Source: Methanomassiliicoccales archaeon
GTDB taxonomy: Archaea; Thermoplasmatota; Thermoplasmata; Methanomassiliicoccales; UBA472
Direction: 5' to 3'
Assembly (NCBI GenBank): GCA_016926075.1
Contig: JAFGPG010000042.1
Coordinates: forward strand, 1-36,715
Length of the DNA stretch: 36,715 nt
Shown here piece after piece: positions 17,782 through 26,679 of the stretch. The notes under the pieces were generated by a model, which made no database searches, was not told the origin of the DNA, and saw only the letters and a list, made by a program, of their open reading frames with translations. Position numbers and translations under genes: made by a program. The stretch's first letter is position 1, and each line of letters begins with the position of its first letter.

Positions 17782-18409
17782 CCCGGCGTACCTCGTAGGT
17801 CAGATGAACCCCCCCGCCCAGCCTTTCCACCGAGACCAGGCGGAGGTCGATATGCTCCCCTTGATGAAGACCGTCGCCGTCCACAGGGGTGGGCGCCTCG
17901 CGGCCCCCGACGATGAAATCGCCCACGTAGACCGAATAGACATCCACCAGTCCCGCCTGGAAGAAGGAGAAGATGGTCTCCCCTCCCCCTTCCACCAACA
18001 GAGTGCCCACTCCCCTCTCGCCCAGCTCCTCCAGCAGGCGCGGCAGGTCGATCCTTCCCCTGCCCAGTCGCAGGGTCTCCGCCCCCGGATAGCGGCGCGC
18101 GCAGTCCTCCAGGGTCACCATCAGCGTTCGCGAGCGGGGGTCGAGGACCAGGGAGGACTCCGGCACCTTGCCCCTGGGGTCCAGCACCACCCGCAACGGC
18201 TGCCGCTCCGGGGGCATCCCCTTGACCGTCAGATGAGGGTCGTCGGCCAGGACGGTGCCCGCCCCCACCAATATTGCCTGGCATTCCATGCGCAAACGCC
18301 TCACCCTTTCCAGGTCCTCCGGGGAGGAGATGCGCAGCTGCCTCCTCTCCGTCCCGGCGATCTTACCGTCAGGGGACATGGCACAGTTGACTATCACCCG
18401 GGGCCTCAT
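17774..18409 (-). CDS. RibD_C-type reductase; probable 2,5-diamino-6-(ribosylamino)-4(3H)-pyrimidinone 5'-phosphate reductase
   Basis: MRPRVIVNCAMSPDGKIAGTERRQLRISSPEDLERVRRLRMECQAILVGAGTVLADDPHLTVKG...GVGTLLVEGGGETIFSFFQAGLVD. ATG at 18409. Confidence 0.9.
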   Translation of the reverse strand: MRPRVIVNCAMSPDGKIAGTERRQLRISSPEDLERVRRLRMECQAILVGAGTVLADDPHLTVKGMPPERQPLRVVLDPRGKVPESSLVLDPRSRTLMVTLEDCARRYPGAETLRLGRGRIDLPRLLEELGERGVGTLLVEGGGETIFSFFQAGLVDVYSVYVGDFIVGGREAPTPVDGDGLHQGEHIDLRLVSVERLGGGVHLTYEVRRDA

Positions 18410-18479
18410 GTTAACGGATATCCACGGTATCCGGCATAAGGGTGATGGGGGCTTTAATAGCAAAAAACCGATATCCGCG

Positions 18480-19259
18480 ATGATGAACGATTTCGACATC
18501 ATCGAGCTGAAGAGGGCCAATCTCAAGGGGGCTACGGTCATCGAGGGCTTCTCCAGCATAGGGCTGGTCGGCTCCATCACCGCCAACTACCTGGTCAACC
18601 TGCTGGACCTGGACCTGGTGGCCGTGTTGGACTCCCCCTACCTGCCCTCGGTATCCATCGTGCGCGACGGCGTGCCCTACTCACCGGTCCGGGTCTATTC
18701 CGGCAATATAGGGAAGAAGGGGAACGACAAGATCGTGGTCATAGTCTCCGAGTTCGAGCCCCCTCAGGAGATACTGAAGCCCTTGGCCTGGGCCATCATG
18801 GATTGGTTGGAATACAAGGGCTGTCGCATGGTCATCTCCCCCGAAGGCCTGGCCAATAAGGCCGGAGAGGAGGTGGAGGAGCAAAGCAGTAACGAAGATG
18901 AGTGCAAGGTCTACGCGGTGGCCTCCACGCCGCGCGCCCGGGAGGTTCTGATCAAGAACGACATCCCCGTGTTCGAGAACGGGGTGGTGGTCGGACTCGC
19001 CGGTGTCCTGTTGAACGAGGGCGTCAACCGCAACTTCGACGTGGTCTCCATTCTCTCGGAGGCGCATTCCGATTACCCGGACGCCCGGGCAGCCGCCGCG
19101 GCCACAGAGGCCATCGACAGGTTGCTGCTGCATACCCAGCTGGACACCCAGCCCCTGCTGGAGGAGGCGGCGCTCATCGAGGAGGCGCTCATGGAGATCA
19201 AGAAGAAGACCGGGGAGAGCGAGGAGCTGGCCAAGAAGCGCTCCATCATGTACGGCTGA
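18480..19259 (+). CDS. PAC2 family proteasome-assembly-chaperone-like protein
   Basis: MNDFDIIELKRANLKGATVIEGFSSIGLVGSITANYLVNLLDLDLVAVLDSPYLPSVSIVRDGVPYSPVRVY... Confidence 0.88.
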   Translation: MMNDFDIIELKRANLKGATVIEGFSSIGLVGSITANYLVNLLDLDLVAVLDSPYLPSVSIVRDGVPYSPVRVYSGNIGKKGNDKIVVIVSEFEPPQEILKPLAWAIMDWLEYKGCRMVISPEGLANKAGEEVEEQSSNEDECKVYAVASTPRAREVLIKNDIPVFENGVVVGLAGVLLNEGVNRNFDVVSILSEAHSDYPDARAAAAATEAIDRLLLHTQLDTQPLLEEAALIEEALMEIKKKTGESEELAKKRSIMYG

Positions 19260-20256
19260 CCCGCACCGCCCGGGGTGGCCCATCGTCCACCGTGCAACGC
19301 ACCGAAAGGAACTGGGGCAACAGCCACAGCTGTGTCCCAAGATGCCCGCTGATCTCGCGGACGCTGAAACCGCACTCTTCCCCGGAGAGCGCCATGAAGG
19401 GCAACAGCTGGTCGGCGGTGCGCAGGTCCAGGGTCCCTCCTCCCTCCATCTCCTCCTTCAGGCCCAGCGCGGCCTCCCGGCCCACCCTTTCCGCGGGGAC
19501 CCCCCGTGCGCCGAGGGCGTTCCAGCCCAGCACGGTGTTCCGGTACTCCGCGGCCAGCACCACCCCCGCCCCGGCCGAGGGCCCCTGCAGCACCTGCCGC
19601 TCGAGGTCGGCACCCCCCGGCAGCTCCTCGCCGGCGGCCCGCGCCATACGCTCCGCCACATGGGAGGGCAGGTTCTGGACGAAGGATATGCCGCCGACGC
19701 GGAGCAGCTCCCCCCGCTCCTCAAGGAGCAGTCCCCGCAAGGTCCCCCCACCCACCCGCAGTACCGCCCTGCCCCCGCCCCGAGGGTAGAAGCCCCGCAC
19801 AGGCACGGCCATGTCCACCGACAGTCCCATGCGCCTCAGCATGGGGAAGAGGACCAGCCGATAGTGGTCCACGGGCGGGGACCATCTCACGTCCGTCCCC
19901 CCCACCAGTTCCAGCTCGGACCGTCCCGGGGAGAGGGCAAGGGCCGGCAGGACGGTCTGCATCAACAGGGTGAGGCTGCCGGCGGTGCCCACGTCGAAGC
20001 GGTGACGGCCGGCGCGCAGGGAACCGGGGACGAACTCCAGCCTCCGGGAGCCCACCTGATCACCCTGCACCTGGGCGGAGCACAGTTCCTTGATAAGGCG
20101 GACCCCGGCCAGGTGCTGAGGTCTCAGCCCCGGGTCCGGCCGGCCGGCCCGGATGTCGTTAATGACCACCCCCCTACCGCTCAACGCGGACAGGGAGAGG
20201 GCGGTGCGCAGGAGCTGCCCCCCACCCTCCCCGTGCGCCCCGTCCAGTTCGATCAT
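19246..20256 (-). CDS. rtcA: RNA 3'-terminal phosphate cyclase
   Basis: MIELDGAHGEGGGQLLRTALSLSALSGRGVVINDIRAGRPDPGLRPQHLAGVRL...; C-terminal region LLPFMALSGEECGFSVREISGHL. ATG at 20256. Confidence 0.94.
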   Translation of the reverse strand: MIELDGAHGEGGGQLLRTALSLSALSGRGVVINDIRAGRPDPGLRPQHLAGVRLIKELCSAQVQGDQVGSRRLEFVPGSLRAGRHRFDVGTAGSLTLLMQTVLPALALSPGRSELELVGGTDVRWSPPVDHYRLVLFPMLRRMGLSVDMAVPVRGFYPRGGGRAVLRVGGGTLRGLLLEERGELLRVGGISFVQNLPSHVAERMARAAGEELPGGADLERQVLQGPSAGAGVVLAAEYRNTVLGWNALGARGVPAERVGREAALGLKEEMEGGGTLDLRTADQLLPFMALSGEECGFSVREISGHLGTQLWLLPQFLSVRCTVDDGPPRAVRVSRT

Positions 20257-23006
20257 CGCCCGCCCCGCGCACGGCGCCGGTAGACCTTCATACCCTCGTT
20301 GAAGGCCATGGAGGTGACGGCCATGGGAACGATGATCAACCACTCCTCCCAGCCCAGGGGGACCGAGCGGAAGGCGTCGCTCAGACCGGGCACGTATATG
20401 ATGGACAGGCTCATGAAGAGGGAGATGATCAGGGCCAGCAGCATCTTCTTGTTGGAGAGCAGCCCCAGCTCCCAAAGGGTATGGCTGGAGGAACGGCAGG
20501 AGAGGGCCAGGAAGAGCTGGGACAGCACCATGGTGCAGAAGGCCACGGTCCTGGCACGGGCCACGGCGTCCTCGGCGGAAAGCCCCATGGCCAATGCCTG
20601 GGAGTGTTCCAGGGTGTAGGCGACCAGGCCGGCGATGGTGAACACCGTGCCCACCATGAGGATGCGGTAGGCGGTGCGACGGTCGATGGGCGCCTTGCCC
20701 GGGGGCGTGGGCGGACGCTCCATGATGTCCTTGGCTATGGGCTCCACGCCCAGGGCCAACGCCGGCAGGCCGTCCGTGACCAGGTTCATCCAAAGTATCT
20801 GTATCGGCAACAGCAGCGGGAGCATGAGCGGGTCCGCGAAGACCAGGCTGCCCACGAACATCACACCCACCTCCCCGGAGTTGGTGGTGAGCATGTAGGT
20901 GACGAACTTGCGGATGTTGTCGTACACCCCCCGCCCCTCCTCCACCGCGTTGACGATGCTGGCGAAGTTGTCGTCCACCAGTATCATCTGGGAGGCCTCC
21001 TTGGACACGTCCGTGCCGGTGATGCCCATGGCCACCCCCACATCGGCCTTCTTGAGGGCCGGGGCGTCGTTGACCCCGTCCCCGGTCATGGCCACCACGT
21101 CCCCGTCGCGCTGCAGGGCGTCCACTATGCGCACCTTGTGCTCGGAGGCCACCCGGGCGAAGACGTTCACCTCCTTCAGCAGAAGGGTCAGCTCCTCATC
21201 GCTCGCCGTCTCCAAGGTCCTGCCGTTGACCACCCTGTCCTTGCCCGGCTCCACGATGCCCATCTCCATGGCGATGGCCCGGGCGGTCAGCTCGTGGTCC
21301 CCCGTGATCATGATCACCCGTATGCCGGCCGTGTGGCACTTCTTGATGGCCGCCACGGCCTCCTTGCGTGGCGAGTCGATCATGCCCACCAGTCCCAGCA
21401 AGGTGAGGTCCCGCTCGATGTCGTCCTCCCGCAGCTCCACGTCAGTGACGTCCCGCTCGGCGATGGCCAGTACGCGCAGGGCCCGGCTGGCCATCTCGTT
21501 GTTCTTGCCCAGGATGTAGTCCCTCATCTCGGGGGTCAGCTCCACCTCCTTGTCCATGACCCGTCGCTTGGTGCACAGGGGGAGCACCCGCTCCGCCGCC
21601 CCCTTCATGAAGGCCATCCTCCTGTCCTCCACCTGGTGGACGGTGGTCATGCGCTTCTTGGCCGAGTCGAAGGACAGCTCGAAGATGCGAGGACAGTTCT
21701 TGCCCAGCTCCTCGACGTCGATGCCCGCCTTGCGGGCGGTGACCACCAGGGTGCCCTCCGTGGGGTCCCCCCTCACCTTCCATTTCCCGCTCTCCTGATA
21801 GAGGGAGGAGTCGTTGCACAGGGCGCCGGCCACCAGGAGCAGGTTGAGGTCCTCCCGCTCCTCGATGTTCATCAGCTCCCCCTGCTTGGTGAACCTGCCC
21901 CGGGGCTCGAAGCCCTCGCCGCTGACGTTGATCGCGCTGTCCAGATAGATCTCCCGGATGTTCATCTCGCCCTTGGTGAGGGTCCCGGTTTTGTCCGTGC
22001 AGATGACCGTGGCCCCGCCCAAGGACTCCACCGCCGGCAGCCGACGCATGATGGCCTTGCGTTTGGCCATGCGCTGGAGCCCCAACGCCAGGGAGATGGT
22101 CACAATGGCCGGCAGCCCCTCTGGGATGGCCGCCACCGCCAGGCTGACCGCGGTCAGGAACATCTCCTGGGCCGCCACCCCTCGGAGGACGCCCACGGCG
22201 AAGATGAAGACGCACACCCCCAGTATGGCCACCCCCAGCTGCTTCCCCAGGGTCGCCAGCTTCCTCTGGAGGGGGGTGGACTCCTCCTCGGTCTGCACCA
22301 TCTCGGCGATCCTGCCCAGCTGGGTGCTCATGCCGGTGGAGGTGACCACCGCCCGCCCCCTGCCGTGGTCCACGCTGCACCCGGAGAAGACCATGTTCAC
22401 CCGGTCGGCCAGGAAGGCCTCCTCGTCCAGGACGTCCGCGTGACGCTTGTTCACCGGGAGGGACTCGCCGGTCAGCGAGGCCTCGTTGGTCTTGAGATTG
22501 GCCGCCTCCAGCAGCCTGGCGTCGGCGGAGATCCTGTCCCCGGCACTGAGGATGATGATGTCCCCGGGCACCAGCTCCCTGGAGGGGACGGAGGTCTCCC
22601 TTCCCCCACGCACCACCGTGGTCTGGGGGGCGGCCATCTCCTTGAGGGCCTGCATGGTCCTCTCCGCCCTGTAGGTCTGCACGAAGCCCAGCACGGCGTT
22701 GATGACGACGATGACCATGATCACGATGGCGTCCAACCATTCCTCATGCGAGTCCTGGATGGTGGCCATGGCCGCGGAGATGATGGCGGCCAGGATGAGG
22801 ATGATGACCATGAGGTCCTTGAACTGCTCCAGGAATATCCTCAGCGGGGAGATCCGCCGTCCCTCGGTCAGCTCGTTGGGGCCATAGCGGGTCAGTCGCT
22901 CCCGGACCTCTTCGGCGGACAGTCCTTGAGGGTTGCTGCCCAAGGCCTTCAGTGCGTCGTCTCCGCTCATGGCATGGAACTCTTCGCTCATGGTCGACCG
23001 GGCCAA
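20253..23006 (-). CDS. P-type cation-transporting ATPase, Ca2+ (SERCA/IIA-like) type
   Basis: CTDKTGTLTKGEM; AAIPEGLPAIVTISLALG; MTGDGVNDAPALKKADVGVAMG. TM5/TM6 Ca2+-site residues resemble SERCA: NSGEVGVMF and ILWMNLVTDGLPALALG. Confidence 0.95.
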   Translation of the reverse strand: MARSTMSEEFHAMSGDDALKALGSNPQGLSAEEVRERLTRYGPNELTEGRRISPLRIFLEQFKDLMVIILILAAIISAAMATIQDSHEEWLDAIVIMVIVVINAVLGFVQTYRAERTMQALKEMAAPQTTVVRGGRETSVPSRELVPGDIIILSAGDRISADARLLEAANLKTNEASLTGESLPVNKRHADVLDEEAFLADRVNMVFSGCSVDHGRGRAVVTSTGMSTQLGRIAEMVQTEEESTPLQRKLATLGKQLGVAILGVCVFIFAVGVLRGVAAQEMFLTAVSLAVAAIPEGLPAIVTISLALGLQRMAKRKAIMRRLPAVESLGGATVICTDKTGTLTKGEMNIREIYLDSAINVSGEGFEPRGRFTKQGELMNIEEREDLNLLLVAGALCNDSSLYQESGKWKVRGDPTEGTLVVTARKAGIDVEELGKNCPRIFELSFDSAKKRMTTVHQVEDRRMAFMKGAAERVLPLCTKRRVMDKEVELTPEMRDYILGKNNEMASRALRVLAIAERDVTDVELREDDIERDLTLLGLVGMIDSPRKEAVAAIKKCHTAGIRVIMITGDHELTARAIAMEMGIVEPGKDRVVNGRTLETASDEELTLLLKEVNVFARVASEHKVRIVDALQRDGDVVAMTGDGVNDAPALKKADVGVAMGITGTDVSKEASQMILVDDNFASIVNAVEEGRGVYDNIRKFVTYMLTTNSGEVGVMFVGSLVFADPLMLPLLLPIQILWMNLVTDGLPALALGVEPIAKDIMERPPTPPGKAPIDRRTAYRILMVGTVFTIAGLVAYTLEHSQALAMGLSAEDAVARARTVAFCTMVLSQLFLALSCRSSSHTLWELGLLSNKKMLLALIISLFMSLSIIYVPGLSDAFRSVPLGWEEWLIIVPMAVTSMAFNEGMKVYRRRARGGR

Positions 23007-23088
23007 TATTTTCTTTTTGATAGTTAAAGGACATCCCCGGCCCCCGGAAGGATTTCAATTCAAATCGGACAATTATTAATATCACCAA

Positions 23089-23229
23089 ATCCCATGGAGG
23101 TCTGGGATGCACTAGGCCTACCGCTCTACGGAAACGGAGGACCTCACTGGGCTGCATTTATCTGGTCCCTGAGAGGCCGGATAGAGCGACCAGCTGTCTG
23201 GCATCAGGACGATACACCAGGTGTTAGGG
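23089..23229 (+). promoter_or_regulatory. Structured 5' leader of the CPA2 antiporter gene
   Basis: AT-rich promoter-like AATTATTAATATC at 23071-23083, then ATCCCA/TGGGAT (23089-23094/23103-23108) and CGCTCTA/TAGAGCG (23122-23128/23182-23188) before ATG 23230. Confidence 0.4.
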
Positions 23230-25101
23230 ATGATAGATGTAGGCGACCTAATGTTCGAGTTCGGGATCATCATGCTGATCTCCTTCATCGGGGCAGCCCT
23301 GGCATCCAAGGCGAGACAGAGCGTCATTCTGGGCTATATCCTGGCAGGCATCCTCATCGGCCCCCACATGAGCCTGACCATAGGCGGCATCGACTACAAC
23401 GGGCTCATACAGGACACCAGCTTCGTACAGTCCCTCTCGTATCTGGGCCTGACGCTTCTCATGTTCTTCGTGGGGCTCAGTTTCTCGGTGAACAAATTAA
23501 AGAAGACCAAGGCCCCCGCCATCCTTCTGGCCCTGATCAACGTGGGGGTGAACATGTTCGCCGGCATCCTCCTGGGGTTCGCCCTGGGCTGGCCGGTGGT
23601 GGACACGGTGTTCCTGGCCGGGGTCTTCGCCATGAGCTCGGCGGCCATCACCGGCAAGTCGCTTATGGAACAGAACAGGATGGGGGCCCCAGAAACGGAG
23701 TTCCTCCTGGGGATGGTCATCGTGGAGAACTTCCTCTCCATGATCCTACTGACCATAGTCGGCGGTCTCATGTTCAAGTCGGGGATAGGAGGCTCCCTAA
23801 CGCTCACCACGATGGTGTTCGGCATCCTGATATTCTACGGTTTCTTCATTTTCCTGGCCATCCTGGTCGTCCCCCGAGTGGTCACCTACTTCCAGAGGAT
23901 CAAGAGCGATGAGCTGTTCGTGCTCTTCTCTCTCGGGCTCGTCTTCCTGGCCGCGGCCATGGCCGAGTTGTCGGGCGTCCCGGCCATCATCGGGGCCTTC
24001 TTCATGGGGATGGTCTTCTCGGAGACCAAGCTGGCAAAACGGTTCGACGATCGGCTCTCCCCCTTCAAGGACGCCTTGGTGGCGGTCTTCTTCGTCTCCT
24101 TCGGGATGCTCATCGACCCGGCAATGATCCCCCAGATCATCTGGATCGTGTTGATAGCCGCACCCCTGGTGATCGTCAACGACCTTCTGTTCACAGGGGC
24201 CTTGGCCTATCTGCTCGGCTTCAGTGCCAAAGGCTCCATCTTCATGGGGGCGTCCATCTGTGGGAGGGGGGCAGAGTCCGTCATGTTCGCCAGCGTAGGC
24301 AGCAATTCCCCGGCCGTGACCAAAGGGGCCGAGCTCAATCCCTTCGCCGGGGCGTTCTGCTTCGTGATGAGCGTGATAACCCCCGCCATGATGAAGGCCA
24401 GCACAGGCATCGCCGGGGTGCTCGGCCGGCACATCCCCCATTTCATGCGATATGGCGGAGCGATCACCAGCCGGACGCTGGGAAAGGTCATTCTCCCATC
24501 GAGCCTGAAGCTCTTCCAGAGGACCAGGCGCCTAGAGGCGCTGCTAGTGCTCTATTTCGTGATGCTAGTGGCCGTTATGATCACCAATGGCGCCTTACAG
24601 TTACTGTTGTTCGGGTCGACCATCGGCCTGACCATCTTCATGTATTTCGTGCTGGAGGCGGAGATGTACCTTGTGGTCCGCATGTCCAACTACGACAACC
24701 TCGGCATGGTCTCCAGGGACCCCAGCCATATATCCAGGTACATCGCGTCCTTCGTATTCTCCAGCCTCATGGCCATTTTACTGGTGGCCTTCTTCTTCGG
24801 CATGCTCTGGCAGGCCTCCCCACTCATCCTCGTGGGATATTTCCTGGTCATCCTATCCCTCACCCATAGGTTATACGTCACCACCAGGAGTCCCGCGATC
24901 AACCTGAAGGTAAAAGGCCCGAGCAGACGATTCAAACCCTCCCCGGGGCGGGGTTTCGCCCGACGTTCATCGGAGCCATGCTCCATCGCTCACGAGGAGG
25001 ACCCCGCATGGGTAACAAGACCCTCCCGGACCATGACACATGAACCATCGTCCCCTCCCCCCAGGGAACTCCAAGAAGACGAGAAATGGAGAAGGCTGTG
25101 A
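23221..25101 (+). CDS. Kef/CPA2-type Na+(K+)/H+ antiporter family membrane protein
   Basis: Na_H_exchanger-like N-terminus: ARQSVILGYILAGILIGPHMSL..., LTLLMFFVGLSFSVNKLKK, ELSGVPAIIGAFFMGMVFSETKLAKRFDDRLSPFKDALVAVFFVSFGMLIDP. ATG at 23230 is the likely start. Confidence 0.9.
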   Translation: MLGMIDVGDLMFEFGIIMLISFIGAALASKARQSVILGYILAGILIGPHMSLTIGGIDYNGLIQDTSFVQSLSYLGLTLLMFFVGLSFSVNKLKKTKAPAILLALINVGVNMFAGILLGFALGWPVVDTVFLAGVFAMSSAAITGKSLMEQNRMGAPETEFLLGMVIVENFLSMILLTIVGGLMFKSGIGGSLTLTTMVFGILIFYGFFIFLAILVVPRVVTYFQRIKSDELFVLFSLGLVFLAAAMAELSGVPAIIGAFFMGMVFSETKLAKRFDDRLSPFKDALVAVFFVSFGMLIDPAMIPQIIWIVLIAAPLVIVNDLLFTGALAYLLGFSAKGSIFMGASICGRGAESVMFASVGSNSPAVTKGAELNPFAGAFCFVMSVITPAMMKASTGIAGVLGRHIPHFMRYGGAITSRTLGKVILPSSLKLFQRTRRLEALLVLYFVMLVAVMITNGALQLLLFGSTIGLTIFMYFVLEAEMYLVVRMSNYDNLGMVSRDPSHISRYIASFVFSSLMAILLVAFFFGMLWQASPLILVGYFLVILSLTHRLYVTTRSPAINLKVKGPSRRFKPSPGRGFARRSSEPCSIAHEEDPAWVTRPSRTMTHEPSSPPPRELQEDEKWRRL

Positions 25102-25117
25102 TCTCTGAGAACGATGA

Positions 25118-25189
25118 TGCGGACACCGGGATTCGAACCCGGGTTCGAAGCTTGGGAAGCTTCAGTCCTGACCGCTAGACTATGTCCGC
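25118..25189 (-). tRNA. tRNA-Gly (anticodon CCC)
   Basis: Reverse strand GCGGACA TA GTC TAGCGGTCAG GAC T GAAGC TTCCCAA GCTTC GAAC CCGGG TTCGAAT CCCGG TGTCCGC A. All stems pair; anticodon loop TTCCCAA; no encoded CCA; upstream TTTAAAAA box about 28 bp before the 5' end. Confidence 0.93.
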
Positions 25190-25240
25190 CTCGAGGCTAC
25201 TACAACGCCAGGCGATTTTTAAAGGTTTTTACCCACAGGC

Positions 25241-25516
25241 TCACTTGTTGACGGCCTTCAGCAGGTTCTCCAGCTCGGAGATGATGCGGTAGATGACCGT
25301 GCGCCCGTGCATGGGTATGTTGGGGTCGTTCGCCAGATCGTCCAGCTTGCCGATGGCCCCGGCCACCCGTACGTCCATGGCCTCTCCGTCCTGGTTCAGC
25401 CGCCCCTTCGCCTCGGTAGCCCCCCGACGTATGTTGCGGGGCACGGAGGTATCCTCCGAAAGCTGGTCCAAGACATCGATAATCTGATTGAGCTTCGTTT
25501 TAATGTCGTATTCCAT
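25241..25516 (-). CDS. UPF0147 family protein
   Basis: IIDVLDQLSEDTSVPRNIRRGATEAKGRLNQDGEAMDVRVAGAIGKLDDLANDPNIPMHGRTVIYRIISELEN. Confidence 0.9.
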   Translation of the reverse strand: MEYDIKTKLNQIIDVLDQLSEDTSVPRNIRRGATEAKGRLNQDGEAMDVRVAGAIGKLDDLANDPNIPMHGRTVIYRIISELENLLKAVNK

Positions 25517-25557
25517 ACCATCACCATCCTCTCATAGTCCTTGAAGAGTCAACCGCC

Positions 25558-25878
25558 TCATTCGGGCACGAACCTCAGCTCCCCCCTCTCCTTGAAGGAG
25601 GCCACCACCATGAGGGTCTTGGTGTCCTTGACCCCCGGGATCTGCGACAGCTCGTCCACCAGGAACCTCTTCAACTGGTTATAGTTCATGAACTTGGCCT
25701 TGACCACGATGTCCGTGTCACCGGTCACCAGGAAAACGTCGATGGCCGGCTTGAGCATGGACACGCCCTCGCAGACCTCGTCGGCGTCCTTGGCCTCCAC
25801 CCTCAGGGTTATGATGGCCGTGACCTCCTCATCACCGTAGTAAGAGGTCAGTATGGAGTCGTTCTCGTTCTCTTGCAT
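25558..25878 (-). CDS. Stand-alone Lrp/AsnC ligand-binding (RAM) domain protein
   Basis: ITLRVEAKDADEVCEGVSMLKPAIDVFLVTGDTDIVVKAKFMNYNQLKRFLVDELSQIPGVKDTKTLMVVASFKER; no HTH upstream in the ORF. Confidence 0.85.
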   Translation of the reverse strand: MQENENDSILTSYYGDEEVTAIITLRVEAKDADEVCEGVSMLKPAIDVFLVTGDTDIVVKAKFMNYNQLKRFLVDELSQIPGVKDTKTLMVVASFKERGELRFVPE

Positions 25879-25957
25879 GCGCGGTCCCTCCTATGTCGCT
25901 CTCAATAACCGCCTTAGCGGTCGTGCTGGCTTATGGCCCAGGGAAAAACGTAAGGAA

Positions 25958-26131
25958 TCACATCGCGTTCTCGAATTCCTCTTGCAGGTCGATGATGACC
26001 TGCTCCAGAACCTCCTCCAGGTTATTGCTCTGGTACTCCCGGAGGCCCCCGAGTTCGCTCTGCACCCTTGCTACGTAATTGTTGTTATCTTTGAGGAACT
26101 CAACATTGCAAAGAGACTCTTCCATAGTCAT
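25958..26131 (-). CDS. Small acidic protein, 57 aa, unknown function
   Basis: Below the ORF-track cutoff: MTMEESLCNVEFLKDNNNYVARVQSELGGLREYQSNNLEEVLEQVIIDLQEEFENAM*. Upstream TATA-like ATTATATATGG near 26190-26199. Confidence 0.55.
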   Translation of the reverse strand: MTMEESLCNVEFLKDNNNYVARVQSELGGLREYQSNNLEEVLEQVIIDLQEEFENAM

Positions 26132-26277
26132 TCACCCCAGTCCAACATCTCATGAGCGTTGGTCTGTTTGGGCGAATGCGCGGTTCCATATATAATAGTT
26201 GTCTTGAACTCTGCCTGAGGCCAGCCAGGTGTCCGCACCCGATTATTTTATATTATAATTATATAATATATTAATGT

Positions 26278-26679
26278 TCATAAAGGCCTTTCCATGAACC
26301 ACGCCGGACGCCCCCGGCCGAAGTGGTTGGCCGACTCCCCCCTACGAACATAGCCCCCGGCCTGAAGATATGCAACGGCGGCGCTCCGCGGGTCCACCTC
26401 CACGGCGATCCCGGTCGCACCGACACTTCGAGAACATGATTCCGCCGCCTCCAGCAGGTCCGGAAGCAGGGGGCCGGTCAGCAGCAGTATATGGCTCGTG
26501 CCCCCTCTCCCCTCGTGATGGAGCACCATCACCGAACCCCCGGCCACCTGGACCGAGAAGTCCGGGGCTTTCATCAACACCTCCAGGGCGGAGAGGGAGA
26601 ACGTAGGCCCCCCTAACCGGTTCTCTTTATTCTCCAGCCCCCGCAGGTCACCGGTCCGCGCCTCCCTCACCTTGATCAT
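26278..26679 (-). CDS. Degenerate GNAT-like protein
   Basis: MIKVREARTGDLRGLENKENRLGGPTFS...ATGIAVEVDPRSAAVAYLQAGGYVRRGESANHFGRGRPAWFMERPL resembles the GNAT C-terminal half; ATGA overlap with the upstream rimI-like gene. Confidence 0.65.
   Translation of the reverse strand: MIKVREARTGDLRGLENKENRLGGPTFSLSALEVLMKAPDFSVQVAGGSVMVLHHEGRGGTSHILLLTGPLLPDLLEAAESCSRSVGATGIAVEVDPRSAAVAYLQAGGYVRRGESANHFGRGRPAWFMERPL

Noticed and set aside
20481-23027. 848-aa + strand ORF opposite the P-type ATPase
   Set aside because: Shadow ORF from high GC and codon bias: Gly/His/Gln/Leu-rich with no domain, fully antisense to a clear Ca2+-ATPase.
25915-25930. Small inverted repeat ACCGC-CTTA-GCGGT after the 57-aa ORF
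   Set aside because: Only 5-bp arms; could be a minor terminator or chance in GC-rich DNA.
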